Positions 1-8,097 of a DNA stretch of 64,000 bases are shown here, piece after piece. The stretch is from G038396625 sp038396625. GTDB taxonomy: Bacteria > Bacillota > Clostridia > Peptostreptococcales > Thermotaleaceae. Position 1 is the first letter of the stretch. Each line of letters opens with the position of its first letter. The DNA is taken from contig CP121688.1 in NCBI GenBank assembly GCA_038396625.1, positions 3,162,001 to 3,226,000 of the forward strand, in the 5' to 3' direction. Below the pieces are notes generated by a model. That model saw only the letters and a program-made list of their open reading frames with translations. It made no database searches and had not been told where the DNA came from. The translations under genes were made by a program, and so were the position numbers.

Positions 1-203
1 TGCAAATACCTTTGCCACCTCCATGCTTTTTAAGGTACGGGATGTACAACCTGCAAAAGAGAATGTAAGAGCATATGCCTCATAGGTACACTTACAAGGG
101 ACTTTGACTTTAAGATTAAAACAAATAACATATGGGGGAAAAGACCTCTGTATAGAATGTGAAGAGAATAAAATGCTAAAAAACGTAGAAAAAGCAGACA
201 CGA
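1..203. other. No confident gene; short Cys-rich open frame
   Basis: No gene can be supported here. In frame 1 on the plus strand, a stop at 31-33 is followed by an open stretch to about 162 that encodes a Cys-rich run (CTTCKRECKSIC), possibly the decayed tail of a metal-binding protein whose start lies outside the window. No start codon with a ribosome-binding site was found for it. The ribosome-binding site of the next gene begins near 209. Confidence 0.2.
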
Positions 204-227
204 ATGAAAAGGAGAGTAGGTAATATA

Positions 228-716
228 ATGGATATTAAAATTAGGCAAGCATCTATTAAAGATCTAGAGACAATAACAAAAGTAGAGGCAATATGTTTTC
301 CAGAAGCAGAAGCGGCTAGTAAGAAATCTTTAAAGAATCGTATTGAAGCATTCAAAGAATCTTTTTTTGTAGCAGAAGTAGAAGGCACTATCATTGGATT
401 TATTAATGGTTGTGTTATCGATGGAACTGTTATCTATGATGAACTTTATAAAGATGTTGCATTACATAATCCAAATGGGAATTACCAGACTATATTTGGA
501 CTTGATGTTATACCAGCGTATCGTAATCAAGGAATTGCAGCTCAGTTAATGAATTATATGATAGACGTATCAAGAGCTAGAGGTCGCAAAGGAATTATTT
601 TAACTTGCAAAGAACATCTTATTCATTATTATATGAAGTTTGGATATAAAAACAAAGGCATATCTAAATCCGTGCATGGTGGTTCTAAATGGTATGATAT
701 GATTTTAGAGTTTTAG
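228..716 (+). CDS. GNAT-family N-acetyltransferase
   Basis: A 162-residue protein of the Gcn5-related acetyltransferase fold, which moves an acetyl group from acetyl-CoA to an amine; the substrate cannot be read from sequence. The acetyl-CoA pyrophosphate loop is visible as RNQGIAAQL in the middle of the protein, preceded by the beta-4 strand TIFGLDVIP and followed by a helix and a late YMKFGYKNKG segment, typical of the AANAT-like branch. An upstream in-frame ATG at 204 would add eight residues, but the AAGGAGAG ribosome-binding site lies between the two, so the ATG at 228 is the better start. It appears monocistronic. Confidence 0.85.
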   Translation: MDIKIRQASIKDLETITKVEAICFPEAEAASKKSLKNRIEAFKESFFVAEVEGTIIGFINGCVIDGTVIYDELYKDVALHNPNGNYQTIFGLDVIPAYRNQGIAAQLMNYMIDVSRARGRKGIILTCKEHLIHYYMKFGYKNKGISKSVHGGSKWYDMILEF

Positions 717-780
717 GAAAAAGTGAAGCAGTAGAATTAGAAACTAGACATTGATTCCCAGGCAACTTAGTATACGTTTT

Positions 781-804
781 GAGGGGAGAATTTAATCTCC
801 CCTC
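781..804. terminator. Hairpin downstream of GNAT gene
   Basis: A perfect 9-bp stem (GAGGGGAGA / TCTCCCCTC) with a 6-base loop. It lacks a clear T-tract on either side, so it may be an inefficient terminator or an mRNA 3'-end stabiliser. The rest of 717-1080 shows no other feature. Confidence 0.4.
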
Positions 805-1091
805 TGAATTTACCTCACATATAATTTTCAGACTGTTTACACCAATTTCTTGATAGACTCGCTGTGGTGTGGCTACTAAATACCTTTCTAATTACATGTG
901 TTGTTCAATACTTTGATTCAGAGAAAGATGCTATAAAGAGCAAGCACCTTATGGTACATTCTCACACTTCTCATTGTGATACAAAACTAAAAGATTTTAA
1001 AATTAGGAAAGCGATATTTGTATAATAAATCGTGATAATAGAATAAAGACATGATTAGTTAAAATATTAAATATAGAAAGAGAGGTCGTTT

Positions 1092-1544
1092 ATGATTAGA
1101 CTTGTTACAGAGCAAGATTTCAATACATGGTTAGAATTAGCTAGAGAGGTCCAACCATTATTTGGTGAAATGGTAGGATGTGAAGATTTCAAAAATGGAA
1201 TAAAAGAATGCATATCTAATTTATCGGCTTTTTGTGTTGTAAATACTAATAATGATATTGAAGGGATAATTGCAATTAATAAAGCTGAAAATGAAATAGC
1301 TTGGTTAGCGATTAAAAAAAAATGTCGTGGAAAAGGATATGGTTATCAATTATTAAAAGCTGCAATTGATTGTTTAGATGACACAAAGCCTATATTTGTG
1401 CAGACTTTTTCTTCTAACGTGAAAGATGGTGAAGCTGCAAGAAAGTTATATATGAAATTAGGATTTAAAGATTATAAAGATGGTGGAAAAAATCCTGCTG
1501 GCATTGACACAATAATAATGAAGTTGGAGAAAAATATTAATTAG
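1092..1544 (+). CDS. GNAT-family N-acetyltransferase
   Basis: A second, unrelated-looking GNAT acetyltransferase of 150 residues. The acetyl-CoA-binding motif is KKCRGKGYGYQLLKAA around residues 76-91, and the C-terminal half has the usual ARKLYMKLGF segment. It has a good ribosome-binding site (AAGAGAGG) about eight bases before the ATG. The substrate is unknown. It has its own upstream AT-rich region, so it is probably transcribed separately from the first GNAT gene. The two genes share the fold but little sequence, arguing against a recent duplication. Confidence 0.85.
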   Translation: MIRLVTEQDFNTWLELAREVQPLFGEMVGCEDFKNGIKECISNLSAFCVVNTNNDIEGIIAINKAENEIAWLAIKKKCRGKGYGYQLLKAAIDCLDDTKPIFVQTFSSNVKDGEAARKLYMKLGFKDYKDGGKNPAGIDTIIMKLEKNIN

Positions 1545-1624
1545 TATAGAAATATATAAACTTAATAAATAAAGTTAAGACGCCTTCTTCTACGATTATG
1601 TAATAACTATTTTACCATATATAA

Positions 1625-1735
1625 AAAGCTCCTACCGCATCCATAACTTGCTACTGGTGGCTCGCCTGCAGCCTTACTAAGCGGGGGAGTTTCACCCGCT
1701 AAAGCACACAAACTTGCCCGGCCGCACAATTTGTT
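1625..1735 (-). other. GC-rich structured segment without coding potential
   Basis: About 110 bases stand out as GC-rich in an AT-rich neighbourhood. Read on the minus strand it contains GCGGG-(7)-CCCGC and GGCT-(7)-AGCC hairpins and ends in a short T-run after GGTAGGAGC. This resembles the structured right end (guide-RNA-like region) of an IS200/IS605-type or IscB/TnpB-associated element, but no transposase or TnpB gene is present. The resemblance is impressionistic; this may be a solitary remnant or an unrelated structured RNA. Confidence 0.3.
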
Positions 1736-1767
1736 AATTAATATGCACCAAAGTTCTTTTCAAAAGA

Positions 1768-2305
1768 CTACATTAATGCTATAACATTTAACCAATCTCC
1801 TAGTTTTTCATCTAGATGTTTAATTGCCTTTGGAAGTTCTTCAAAGGTTGTTACTTTAGATATAATCTTTGTTGCTTCTACTTTTCCTGAGTAAATTAAA
1901 TCGATTGATTTTTGAAACTCACTACTAACCCCTGTTCTGGAACCTCGAATTTGAAGTTCTTTTTTTGTTATGACAGCTGTAGATAATTCTACTTCCTCTT
2001 TTGGCCAACCCGTTAAAGCAATACGTCCTGTTGTTGCTGCATAATCAAGTGTATTACGTATACCAATAGTAGAACCTGATGCTTCTACAACACATTCTGC
2101 CATACAACCATTGGTTATTTTCTTTATTTCCTCTACAGCATCAAATTTCACTGGGTTCATTGTATAATCTATACCAATTTTTTTGCTATTCCTAAACGTT
2201 CATCAACTATGTCTACCATAATTGGAATATTGCCATAAGATTTCGCCGCCATTCCAACTAGAATCCCAATAGCGCCTGCACCTATAGTTGCTCTTTGCTT
2301 AATTT
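1768..2305 (-). pseudogene. Zinc-type alcohol dehydrogenase, C-terminal fragment
   Basis: A minus-strand open frame from about 2305 to the stop at 1768 encodes only the NAD(P)-binding Rossmann domain and C-terminus of a medium-chain (sorbitol/threonine dehydrogenase-like) alcohol dehydrogenase. The nucleotide-binding glycines are in the segment IGAGAIGILVG, followed by a strand ending in VDIVDERL whose acid would bind the ribose. The N-terminal GroES-like catalytic domain with the zinc ligands is missing, and an in-frame stop lies just upstream of the fragment. The longest ATG-initiated piece (from 2160) begins inside the domain, so a functional product is unlikely. It sits at the edge of a run of decayed genes. 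Confidence 0.75.
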
Positions 2306-2367
2306 TTTAACCTTATGGTCCACAGAATGTTTGCTAAGCTTAAATTCAGAAGAGTTGGTAAAAGGGC

Positions 2368-2850
2368 TTAGCAATGCAGTTGTGTTTTATTGGTTGATTT
2401 TTTCTCCTTTATATATTCTTCATATTTTATCATCAAAAGACCTAGAAGAATTAAAACACAACCGATCTGACTGTTTTTCGTTAGGATTTCATTAATAAAT
2501 ATAACAGCTAAAATCGTTCCAACTACTGGTTCTAAAAGAACAAATATCCCAACTTTTGTGGGACTTGTGTATTTCTGCGCGCTGATCTGGAGGGGGATAA
2601 TTAACGCTGTTGCGAAAATACCAACAAAAAGAATAGGAAACCAGTTGTCCATGATTTGAGTTGTGTTAAGAGGCTCCCAAATAAACAATCCTAGTGCAGA
2701 CAAAATAGTGGCTGTAGCTAATTGACCTATCGACATGATAATATTGTCAACTTCATTTGCATAACGGACAATGATAATAACCATAAAAGAGTAAAAAACT
2801 GCACAGAAAATACTCAATGCATCTCCAAGGATTTCTACAGATGTTTTTGT
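2368..2850 (-). pseudogene. EamA/DMT-family transporter, C-terminal half
   Basis: The C-terminal half of a drug/metabolite-superfamily permease: about five hydrophobic segments, with the family-typical second-repeat features SPTKVGIFVLLEPVVGTILA and a lysine-rich cytoplasmic tail. The first EamA repeat is absent. The frame is continuous with the upstream S58 peptidase remnant, so a deletion has joined the two genes in frame near position 2850. The family normally needs two five-helix repeats, so this half is probably non-functional. Confidence 0.75.
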
Positions 2851-3773
2851 AGTGGTAAATGCGTTCTCATTCGCCGTTGAAAATGCAATAAAGATGTCAC
2901 CCGAGCCATTCTCATAGTCTGCTCTAAGTTTCCCAATGCCAATAGGAACTCTTTTGCATACTTTTGAAAGCTGCCATGGCATCATCGGTGCATTTGTAGC
3001 AACAACTACAATAATGGATCCTGTCCCTGGTTTTGGCATAAAGGTATTATATACTGGGTCACAGTCTTTAATTTTATCTCCCATTTTGACGCCCAAAATT
3101 TCAAAATGCTCTCTAAATCCGTGATTTGCTTGAACCAGAACCTCTAAAATATAACTTTCCCCCTCTATTGCAACAACCCTAGAGGAAGTCCCTGTGCTTC
3201 CTTTAAACATATGGCATTGCATCCCTGTTCCTCCGCCGACATTTCCTTCTTGCACAGGTCTCCAGATGAAGCATTTGCTAAGGCTTCCAATACATACTCT
3301 TCCTTTACATGAAACCCATTGGTATCATTGATTACTCCATCCCAAGTCTCTCCAACTGTCGGATAGAAGTATCCGCATCCGTCAATTTCTCTTCCTTCAA
3401 AAACAAGAGGATAATAATACTTGTTTTGTATCATCCACTTTGAAGTTGTATCTCTTACGATTCCTACACTGTTTGTATTTGTGATCATAAGCGGGCCATG
3501 CATAAATCCAGAATCATCTATCCAATGAGTTTTCTCCATTCCCATTTAGGTTGTGTCGACCTGCAAAAACCGCACTCCTTTTTTACCTCTAGGCAATATT
3601 GCTGTAACACCTGTTCGAGCAAAATTTGATCCACTTCCTTTATAATCTTCGGATTCTCCTTTCAAAATCGTTGAAAATCCGACTTCAATTCCCGGAACAT
3701 CTGTCATTGCATTATATTTGCCTGTTTCTCCAGGCAATAGTATTCCCAGTTCTCTTGCTCTTTTTTTGCTCAT
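2850..3773 (-). pseudogene. S58 (DmpA/P1-type) aminopeptidase, frameshifted and truncated
   Basis: Family S58 enzymes are self-cleaving aminopeptidases. The start at 3773 has a good ribosome-binding site (GGGAGGATG) and the typical opening with TDVPGIEVG. The expected VFAGRHNLNGNGE segment lies in another frame between about 3580 and 3533, flanked by A-runs, implying two compensating frameshifts; the original frame meets a stop at 3546. A third shift near 3250 moves from ALANASSGDL to the frame encoding EGNVGGGTGM. The autocleavage/nucleophile motif (GTG followed by SIIVVVAT) and the late GSGDIFIAFSTAN are intact, after which the frame enters transporter sequence. Three shifts plus the fusion make this a pseudogene unless there are sequencing errors. 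Confidence 0.8.
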
Positions 3774-3832
3774 AATGACATCCTCCCATTAGTATTTATA
3801 TCATTGATAATAAAATCTTTGACTATATGGTA

Positions 3833-4830
3833 TTAAAGTAATGCTTCAATTCCTTCACCATCATAACCTTTACCTTCTCTCTTTAAAGCGAGAATTTCCT
3901 GCAATCGTTGGAATGGTTGCTTATTTAGAGGATATTTAATAATAATGCTAGCACTTGCTAAAGCTAATCCTCCTGCTAAAATGGTATTAATTTGAAGTAT
4001 CCTATACAATGCTCTGTCAGTTTGCTCTAAACCTGCACCGTTATACCCAATAAACTCTAACAGGATTCCCATGAGCCACATTGCAATCACAGCACTTATC
4101 TTGTGAAACAATGCTGTAATCGAGGTGATTGCACCCTCTCTTCTCAAGCCATATATATATTCATCTAATTCACTGATATCATACATCATAGAATAATATA
4201 GTGTCCAAAAGGTAGCATTCCCTATCTGATAACATAAACACCATATGACAAGCATCAGAAAACTGCTTATACCAGTTAATAAGAATAGTGGAACAGATAT
4301 TCCTGTAAACAAAATCGTACCTAAATATGCTTTTTCTTTCCCGATTTTTGCAGACAAATAATTGATAAACGGCAACAATGCAATTGTAATAACCGTTTGC
4401 ATAACAAAGTAAGTTGATTGCTTTTCTGCTGAGAAACCCAAATTATTATTCATTAGATATACAACTCCACTGCTCATAATTGCGCAAGAAGCAGACATGA
4501 ATAATACCGATAAAGCAAGATACTTTGTAGGCTTGAGTGTAAACACCTCTTTATAAGCCTTAAATAGATTAACTTTTTGTTTTTGGGTCTTTTCAACCCT
4601 GATTTCTTTTCCTCTAGTAAAAAACCAGCATATCAATATCGAAATAAAAGTAAACAATCCCAATAAAAGACCTACATTATTCCAAGCCTGATCTGTAGTC
4701 AAGCCAGATGCCTGACTTTTTTCCAAGATCATTGGTGGAACTGCTGAAGCGAGCATCACCGCAATATAAATAAATATGCTTGCATATACTCTTAGAGAAG
4801 TTCTCTCGTCAAATTATCTTTAGAGACTAT
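3833..4830 (-). pseudogene. GPH-family (MelB-like) sugar/cation symporter, 5'-truncated
   Basis: The longest ATG-initiated frame (from 4759) gives 308 residues covering the distal two thirds of a glycoside-pentoside-hexuronide:cation symporter, with about eight membrane segments and a soluble tail. Upstream in the same frame the sequence reads DERTSLRVYASIF, matching the conserved DERTSL loop of this family, before a stop near 4812. One missing base would extend the match slightly further. Full-length members are about 450 residues, so the first four to five helices are gone. It is adjacent to other decayed genes on the same strand. Confidence 0.75.
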
Positions 4831-4950
4831 ATACCTTTAAAACCAAGGCATGAAGATGGTTTTGTCTATTTTGTTTTTTCAATTTATTTTCTAAATTTTT
4901 TCTATTTTTTTGTTTTCCCCTATATCGTAAACCTTCCTCCTATACACAAA

Positions 4951-5070
4951 AAAGTCATGTGAATTGAGGCATTTTCAGCCCAAAATCACATGACTTTTAT
5001 TACAACTTTATTTTCCTTAGTATAACTTTATTATTTTTGGTGCGAGTTTATTTTGTTAACTCAACAACTG
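4951..5070 (-). terminator. Palindromic repeat copy 1 (terminator of the ABC operon)
   Basis: A long imperfect hairpin (AAGTCATGTG ... CACATGACTT, 4951-4998) followed on the minus strand by a T-run, placed after the solute-binding-protein gene as a rho-independent terminator. The hairpin and the flanking GCGAGTTTATTTTGTTA and CTCAACAAC segments recur at 7985-8085, so this is one member of a small repeat family. In this copy an extra stretch of about 35 bases separates the hairpin from the shared right flank. Confidence 0.65.
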
Positions 5071-5157
5071 TAGTTTTTAAAAAAAGTTTGCTCATTTTCA
5101 TTCTTTCCAAAAAGGAAGGGCTATTTTTACTTAATCCTACATTAATCTACACCCTTC

Positions 5158-6126
5158 TTACTTTTCTACAAAAAGAGTTTTTATATCTATTTTTTCTTGA
5201 ATCATACCATTGTCAAATAGAAAATCTTGTGTTTTTTCTAACTCTTCCACATCCTTTTCTGTAATAGTTGGATTAAAATCATACCATGGATACATAGTTT
5301 TTACATCTTCAACGGAAACTCCATTTTCTTCTGCTACCATTTCAAACATTTTTTCTTGATTTTCTTCCATAAACTTTAATGCTTTCTCATGAACATTCAT
5401 ATATTTTTCTACAAGATCAGGATGCTCTTTTAAAAATTCTCCTCTTGCCCCAATGACAATAGTAGCATCTAATAGACCTTCTCCATTTCTAAGAATACGT
5501 GCGCTACCCTCTTGAGCCTTGATCACTGCTGGTCCTGCAACCAATGCTGCATCAACATTTCCACTCATCATACTAGATACACCATTTCCTATCCCCATTT
5601 GAATAAATTCCATATCCTCAATACTTACACCTGCTTCATTCCCCGCAGCAATCAATAATTGATGTAAAATAGTTCCCTTAGGTCCTGCAACCTTTTTCCC
5701 TTTTAAATCTTTCACAGACTGAATATTTTCATCATTTGTCATGATGGTGAAACATTTTGGTGCTCTTGAATAAGTACCTATAATCTTTAAATCTACCCCA
5801 TTTGCCTTTCCTATTATAGCTGAAGTTCCTCCTAAAGCATTACAAAAATCTAAATCTCCTGTTGCTACAGCCTCTGTCATTTTAGAACCTTGAGTTATTT
5901 CTGGAAAATTGATTTTTATATCTCCAAACTCTTCTTCAAATAAACTTTCATGTTTTTCAACGATAGAAGGTACATTTAAAGGTGCTGTAACATAGGAAAT
6001 ATTTATTTCCTTCACTTGATTTTGTGCATCAGAAACGCTTGCCTCTTCATCTACACCATTCCCACATCCTGCTAATACTAACATCAAAGCACAGATCATA
6101 CATAAAAGCTTTGTAAATTTTTTCAT
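5158..6126 (-). CDS. ABC transporter substrate-binding lipoprotein (NitT/TauT type)
   Basis: A 322-residue extracytoplasmic binding protein of the NMT1/THI5-like (SsuA/TauA) class, tethered to the membrane as a lipoprotein: positively charged start, hydrophobic stretch and lipobox LVLAGC with the acylated Cys near residue 21. The mature part shows family features such as the DLKGKKVAGPKGT loop and the AALVAGPAV segment. It is the last gene of a permease-ATPase-binding-protein operon, 114 bases after the ATPase gene. The class takes up sulfonates, taurine, nitrate, thiamine precursors or other small anions; the ligand cannot be fixed here, although the upstream control region hints at sulfur. 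Confidence 0.85.
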   Translation of the reverse strand: MKKFTKLLCMICALMLVLAGCGNGVDEEASVSDAQNQVKEINISYVTAPLNVPSIVEKHESLFEEEFGDIKINFPEITQGSKMTEAVATGDLDFCNALGGTSAIIGKANGVDLKIIGTYSRAPKCFTIMTNDENIQSVKDLKGKKVAGPKGTILHQLLIAAGNEAGVSIEDMEFIQMGIGNGVSSMMSGNVDAALVAGPAVIKAQEGSARILRNGEGLLDATIVIGARGEFLKEHPDLVEKYMNVHEKALKFMEENQEKMFEMVAEENGVSVEDVKTMYPWYDFNPTITEKDVEELEKTQDFLFDNGMIQEKIDIKTLFVEK

Positions 6127-6240
6127 TTCTCTCTTCCCTTCTTAATTTAATATAGTTTGAAAACAAATTGCTTCTCTCACTTGTAAATAAACAATTTCAA
6201 AATTCAATATACACCCTGTGTATCTCTATCTTAGAATTTT

Positions 6241-6960
6241 TTATTCTTCTCCACTTCTTAAAATAGCATTTAAAATTGCTTCCTTTATGTTTAAAAAGTC
6301 CATATGATTGATTTTTCTTATGTATCCTAAATCATTAGCTATATCCTTAATAACTCGTCCCTGATCTAATGCAATAATCCTTTGCCCTAAAAAGGCAGCT
6401 TCTTCTACATCATGAGTGACAAAGATAATGGTTTTCTTTTCCTTTAAGAATAGTTCTATGATCTCTCTCTGAAGTTTTCTTCTGTTAAAAGCATCTAATG
6501 CACCTAATGGTTCATCCATTAAAATAATATCTGGATTATAGCAAAGTGTCCTTCCTAAAGAAACTCTTTGTGCCATTCCACCAGATATTTGTGATGGGTA
6601 TGCATCCTTAAAATCATATAACTCTAACACTCTTAAATATTTTTCTACCAAATATTCCTCCTCATGATCCCTTTCTAGCATTGAAAATTGCATATTTTCT
6701 TTAACAGTCAGCCACGGCATCAATCTTGGCTCTTGAAAAACAATTCCTATATTTTTAAAATCGGTCGTGATTTCTCCCTCTGTTTTTTCTTCTAATCCAC
6801 AGAGGATTTTTAAAAGAGTTGTTTTCCCACAACCACTCTTTCCTACAATAGTTACAAAAGTTCCCTCATGAATAGATAAACTTATATTGTCTAGAGCAGT
6901 AATTTCTTTATCCTTAATTAAGAATCTTTTACATAGATTTTTGATCACTAGCTGATCCAA
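6241..6960 (-). CDS. ABC transporter ATP-binding protein (SsuB/TauB type)
   Basis: A 239-residue ATPase that powers the NitT/TauT-type importer. All hallmark motifs are present in order: Walker A GKSGCGKTT near residue 38, Q-loop FQEPRLMPW, signature SGGMAQRVSLGR, Walker B IILMDEP, D-loop and switch histidine in THDVEEA. The FQEPRLMPW sequence is typical of the sulfonate/nitrate/taurine branch. It overlaps the 3' end of the upstream permease gene by 13 bases, consistent with translational coupling. Confidence 0.9.
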   Translation of the reverse strand: MDQLVIKNLCKRFLIKDKEITALDNISLSIHEGTFVTIVGKSGCGKTTLLKILCGLEEKTEGEITTDFKNIGIVFQEPRLMPWLTVKENMQFSMLERDHEEEYLVEKYLRVLELYDFKDAYPSQISGGMAQRVSLGRTLCYNPDIILMDEPLGALDAFNRRKLQREIIELFLKEKKTIIFVTHDVEEAAFLGQRIIALDQGRVIKDIANDLGYIRKINHMDFLNIKEAILNAILRSGEE

Positions 6961-7721
6961 TTCATCTCACCCCTTTGTTCCTGCTTATGCCAATATAACA
7001 ATTGATTGGTACATTTAAATAAAATATAATCCATCATAGAACCAAGGATGCCAATGGTAAGAATCCCAACAATCATAATATCTGGTCTTGATAATTGCTC
7101 TGCATCTAAAATCATATACCCTAATCCCGATGAAGCTGCAATGATTTCTGCACCAATTAGTGCCCTCCAACTGTATCCAAATCCCAATCGTGCCCCTACC
7201 ATAATAGATGGCATTGCTTGAGGAAAAATAATTTTCCTATAAATACGTAGTTTGCTAAAGCCGAAAACTTTCCCCACTTCAATAAGTTTTGAATCACAAT
7301 TGAGAATTCCACTTAATGTATTTAAAAATATTGGAAAAAAGGTAGCCAATATAATAACTGCTAGCTTCGACATTTCTCCAATACCAAACCATAAGATCAA
7401 CATAGGAATTAAAGCCATAGGTGGAATATGCCTCATAAAATCTAAAATCCTCTCTAACAATGCTGATAGCTGTTTACTAAGGGATAATAAAATGGCTAAT
7501 AAAAAAGCTCCTACAAAAGAAATAGTAAATCCTAAAAGCGCTCTATATAAGCTCACTATTACATGTTTCAATAAAATCCCCTTTTTAAGAAGAATTATAA
7601 AAGCTTCCCCTACCTTCTCAGGAGATGGAATAATATAAGCATTCCACAAATCTAATGTTGAACCTGTCCACCATATAAAAAGAATAATCCCCGGCACAAT
7701 TAACCCCTTCATTTTTTCCAT
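6948..7721 (-). CDS. ABC transporter permease (SsuC/TauC type)
   Basis: A 257-residue integral membrane permease with about six hydrophobic segments and the EAA coupling loop seen as EVGKVFGFSKLRIYRKIIFPQA cut across residues 147-168. The N-terminal LWNAYIIPSPEKV and the HIPPMALIPMLILWFGIGE stretch are typical of the SsuC/TauC branch. It is the first gene of the operon. The leader upstream holds a 29-bp palindrome over the promoter and a strong hairpin terminator about 30 bases before the start codon, so transcription is probably controlled at two levels. Confidence 0.88.
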   Translation of the reverse strand: MEKMKGLIVPGIILFIWWTGSTLDLWNAYIIPSPEKVGEAFIILLKKGILLKHVIVSLYRALLGFTISFVGAFLLAILLSLSKQLSALLERILDFMRHIPPMALIPMLILWFGIGEMSKLAVIILATFFPIFLNTLSGILNCDSKLIEVGKVFGFSKLRIYRKIIFPQAMPSIMVGARLGFGYSWRALIGAEIIAASSGLGYMILDAEQLSRPDIMIVGILTIGILGSMMDYILFKCTNQLLYWHKQEQRGEMNWIS

Positions 7722-7752
7722 CCAAACACCTCATCAACGAAATTGAATAAAC

Positions 7753-7786
7753 AAAAAAAACTCTCCTTATAAAGATAAGGAAAGTT
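7753..7786 (-). terminator. Leader terminator of the ABC operon
   Basis: On the minus strand a 10-bp stem (CTTTCCTTAT / ATAAGGAGAG, with one mispair) is followed by eight T residues and lies between the promoter and the first gene. A terminator in a leader implies attenuation. No recognised riboswitch or T-box motif could be found between 7790 and 7930. Confidence 0.7.
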
Positions 7787-7840
7787 ATATAGTCACATCA
7801 TTAATCCATCATCACTTTCTCACCTTTTGCTCAGAAAAAT

Positions 7841-7885
7841 CCTTGCAATTAGCATTTAAAAACAATTTTCCTCCTCATGAATAAA
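7841..7885 (-). CDS. Possible short leader peptides in the ABC operon leader
   Basis: Two tiny frames exist in the leader on the minus strand. One encodes MRRKIVFKC and ends in a Cys codon directly before its stop. A following one encodes MLIARIFLSKR and has a GAGGAGG 14 bases upstream. Either could couple translation to the leader terminator. No conservation data are available, so this is speculative, and the coordinates are approximate. Confidence 0.2.
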
Positions 7886-7934
7886 ATCCATCAGTCAGAT
7901 TATGTTAATATAAAATTATATACTCCTTCTATAT

Positions 7935-7963
7935 TATACCAAAAATCTATAATTTTTGGTATA
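7935..7963 (-). promoter_or_regulatory. Perfect operator palindrome over the ABC-operon promoter
   Basis: A perfect inverted repeat with 12-bp arms (TATACCAAAAAT / ATTTTTGGTATA) around five central bases. Its end overlaps a TATAAT -10 element (minus strand, 7933-7938), which is where a repressor would act. The ATACC/GGTAT core is reminiscent of Rrf2-family (CymR-like) sites that control sulfur assimilation, which would fit a sulfonate-type transporter, but the factor is inferred only. Confidence 0.6.
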
Positions 7964-7984
7964 TTCTATTCTGCAATTTAAGTT

Positions 7985-8085
7985 GTTGCGCTCATAAAAC
8001 AAGTCATGTAAATTCAGGCATTTTCAGCCTAAAATTACATGACTTTTGTTACGAGTTTATTTTGTTAGCTCAACAACAACTTTTA
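7985..8085 (-). repeat. Palindromic repeat copy 2, downstream of glmS
   Basis: A second copy of the hairpin element found at 4951-5070 (AAGTCATGTA ... TACATGACTT) with the same right flank. This copy also carries outer inverted ends, AGTTGTTG on the left and CAACAACAACT on the right, giving a roughly 100-bp palindromic unit like a miniature element. It lies just after the glmS stop codon and may serve as its terminator. Confidence 0.55.
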
Positions 8086-8097
8086 TTCAATCCCGCT

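Noticed and set aside
2295..3124. Plus-strand frames of about 62-66 codons opposite the decayed genes
   Set aside because: They are antisense to recognisable remnants of EamA and S58 genes and show no family resemblance.
7787..7930. TPP, guanidine, SAM or T-box riboswitch in the ABC-operon leader
   Set aside because: None of the conserved core motifs of these classes could be found; only a terminator and small frames are visible.
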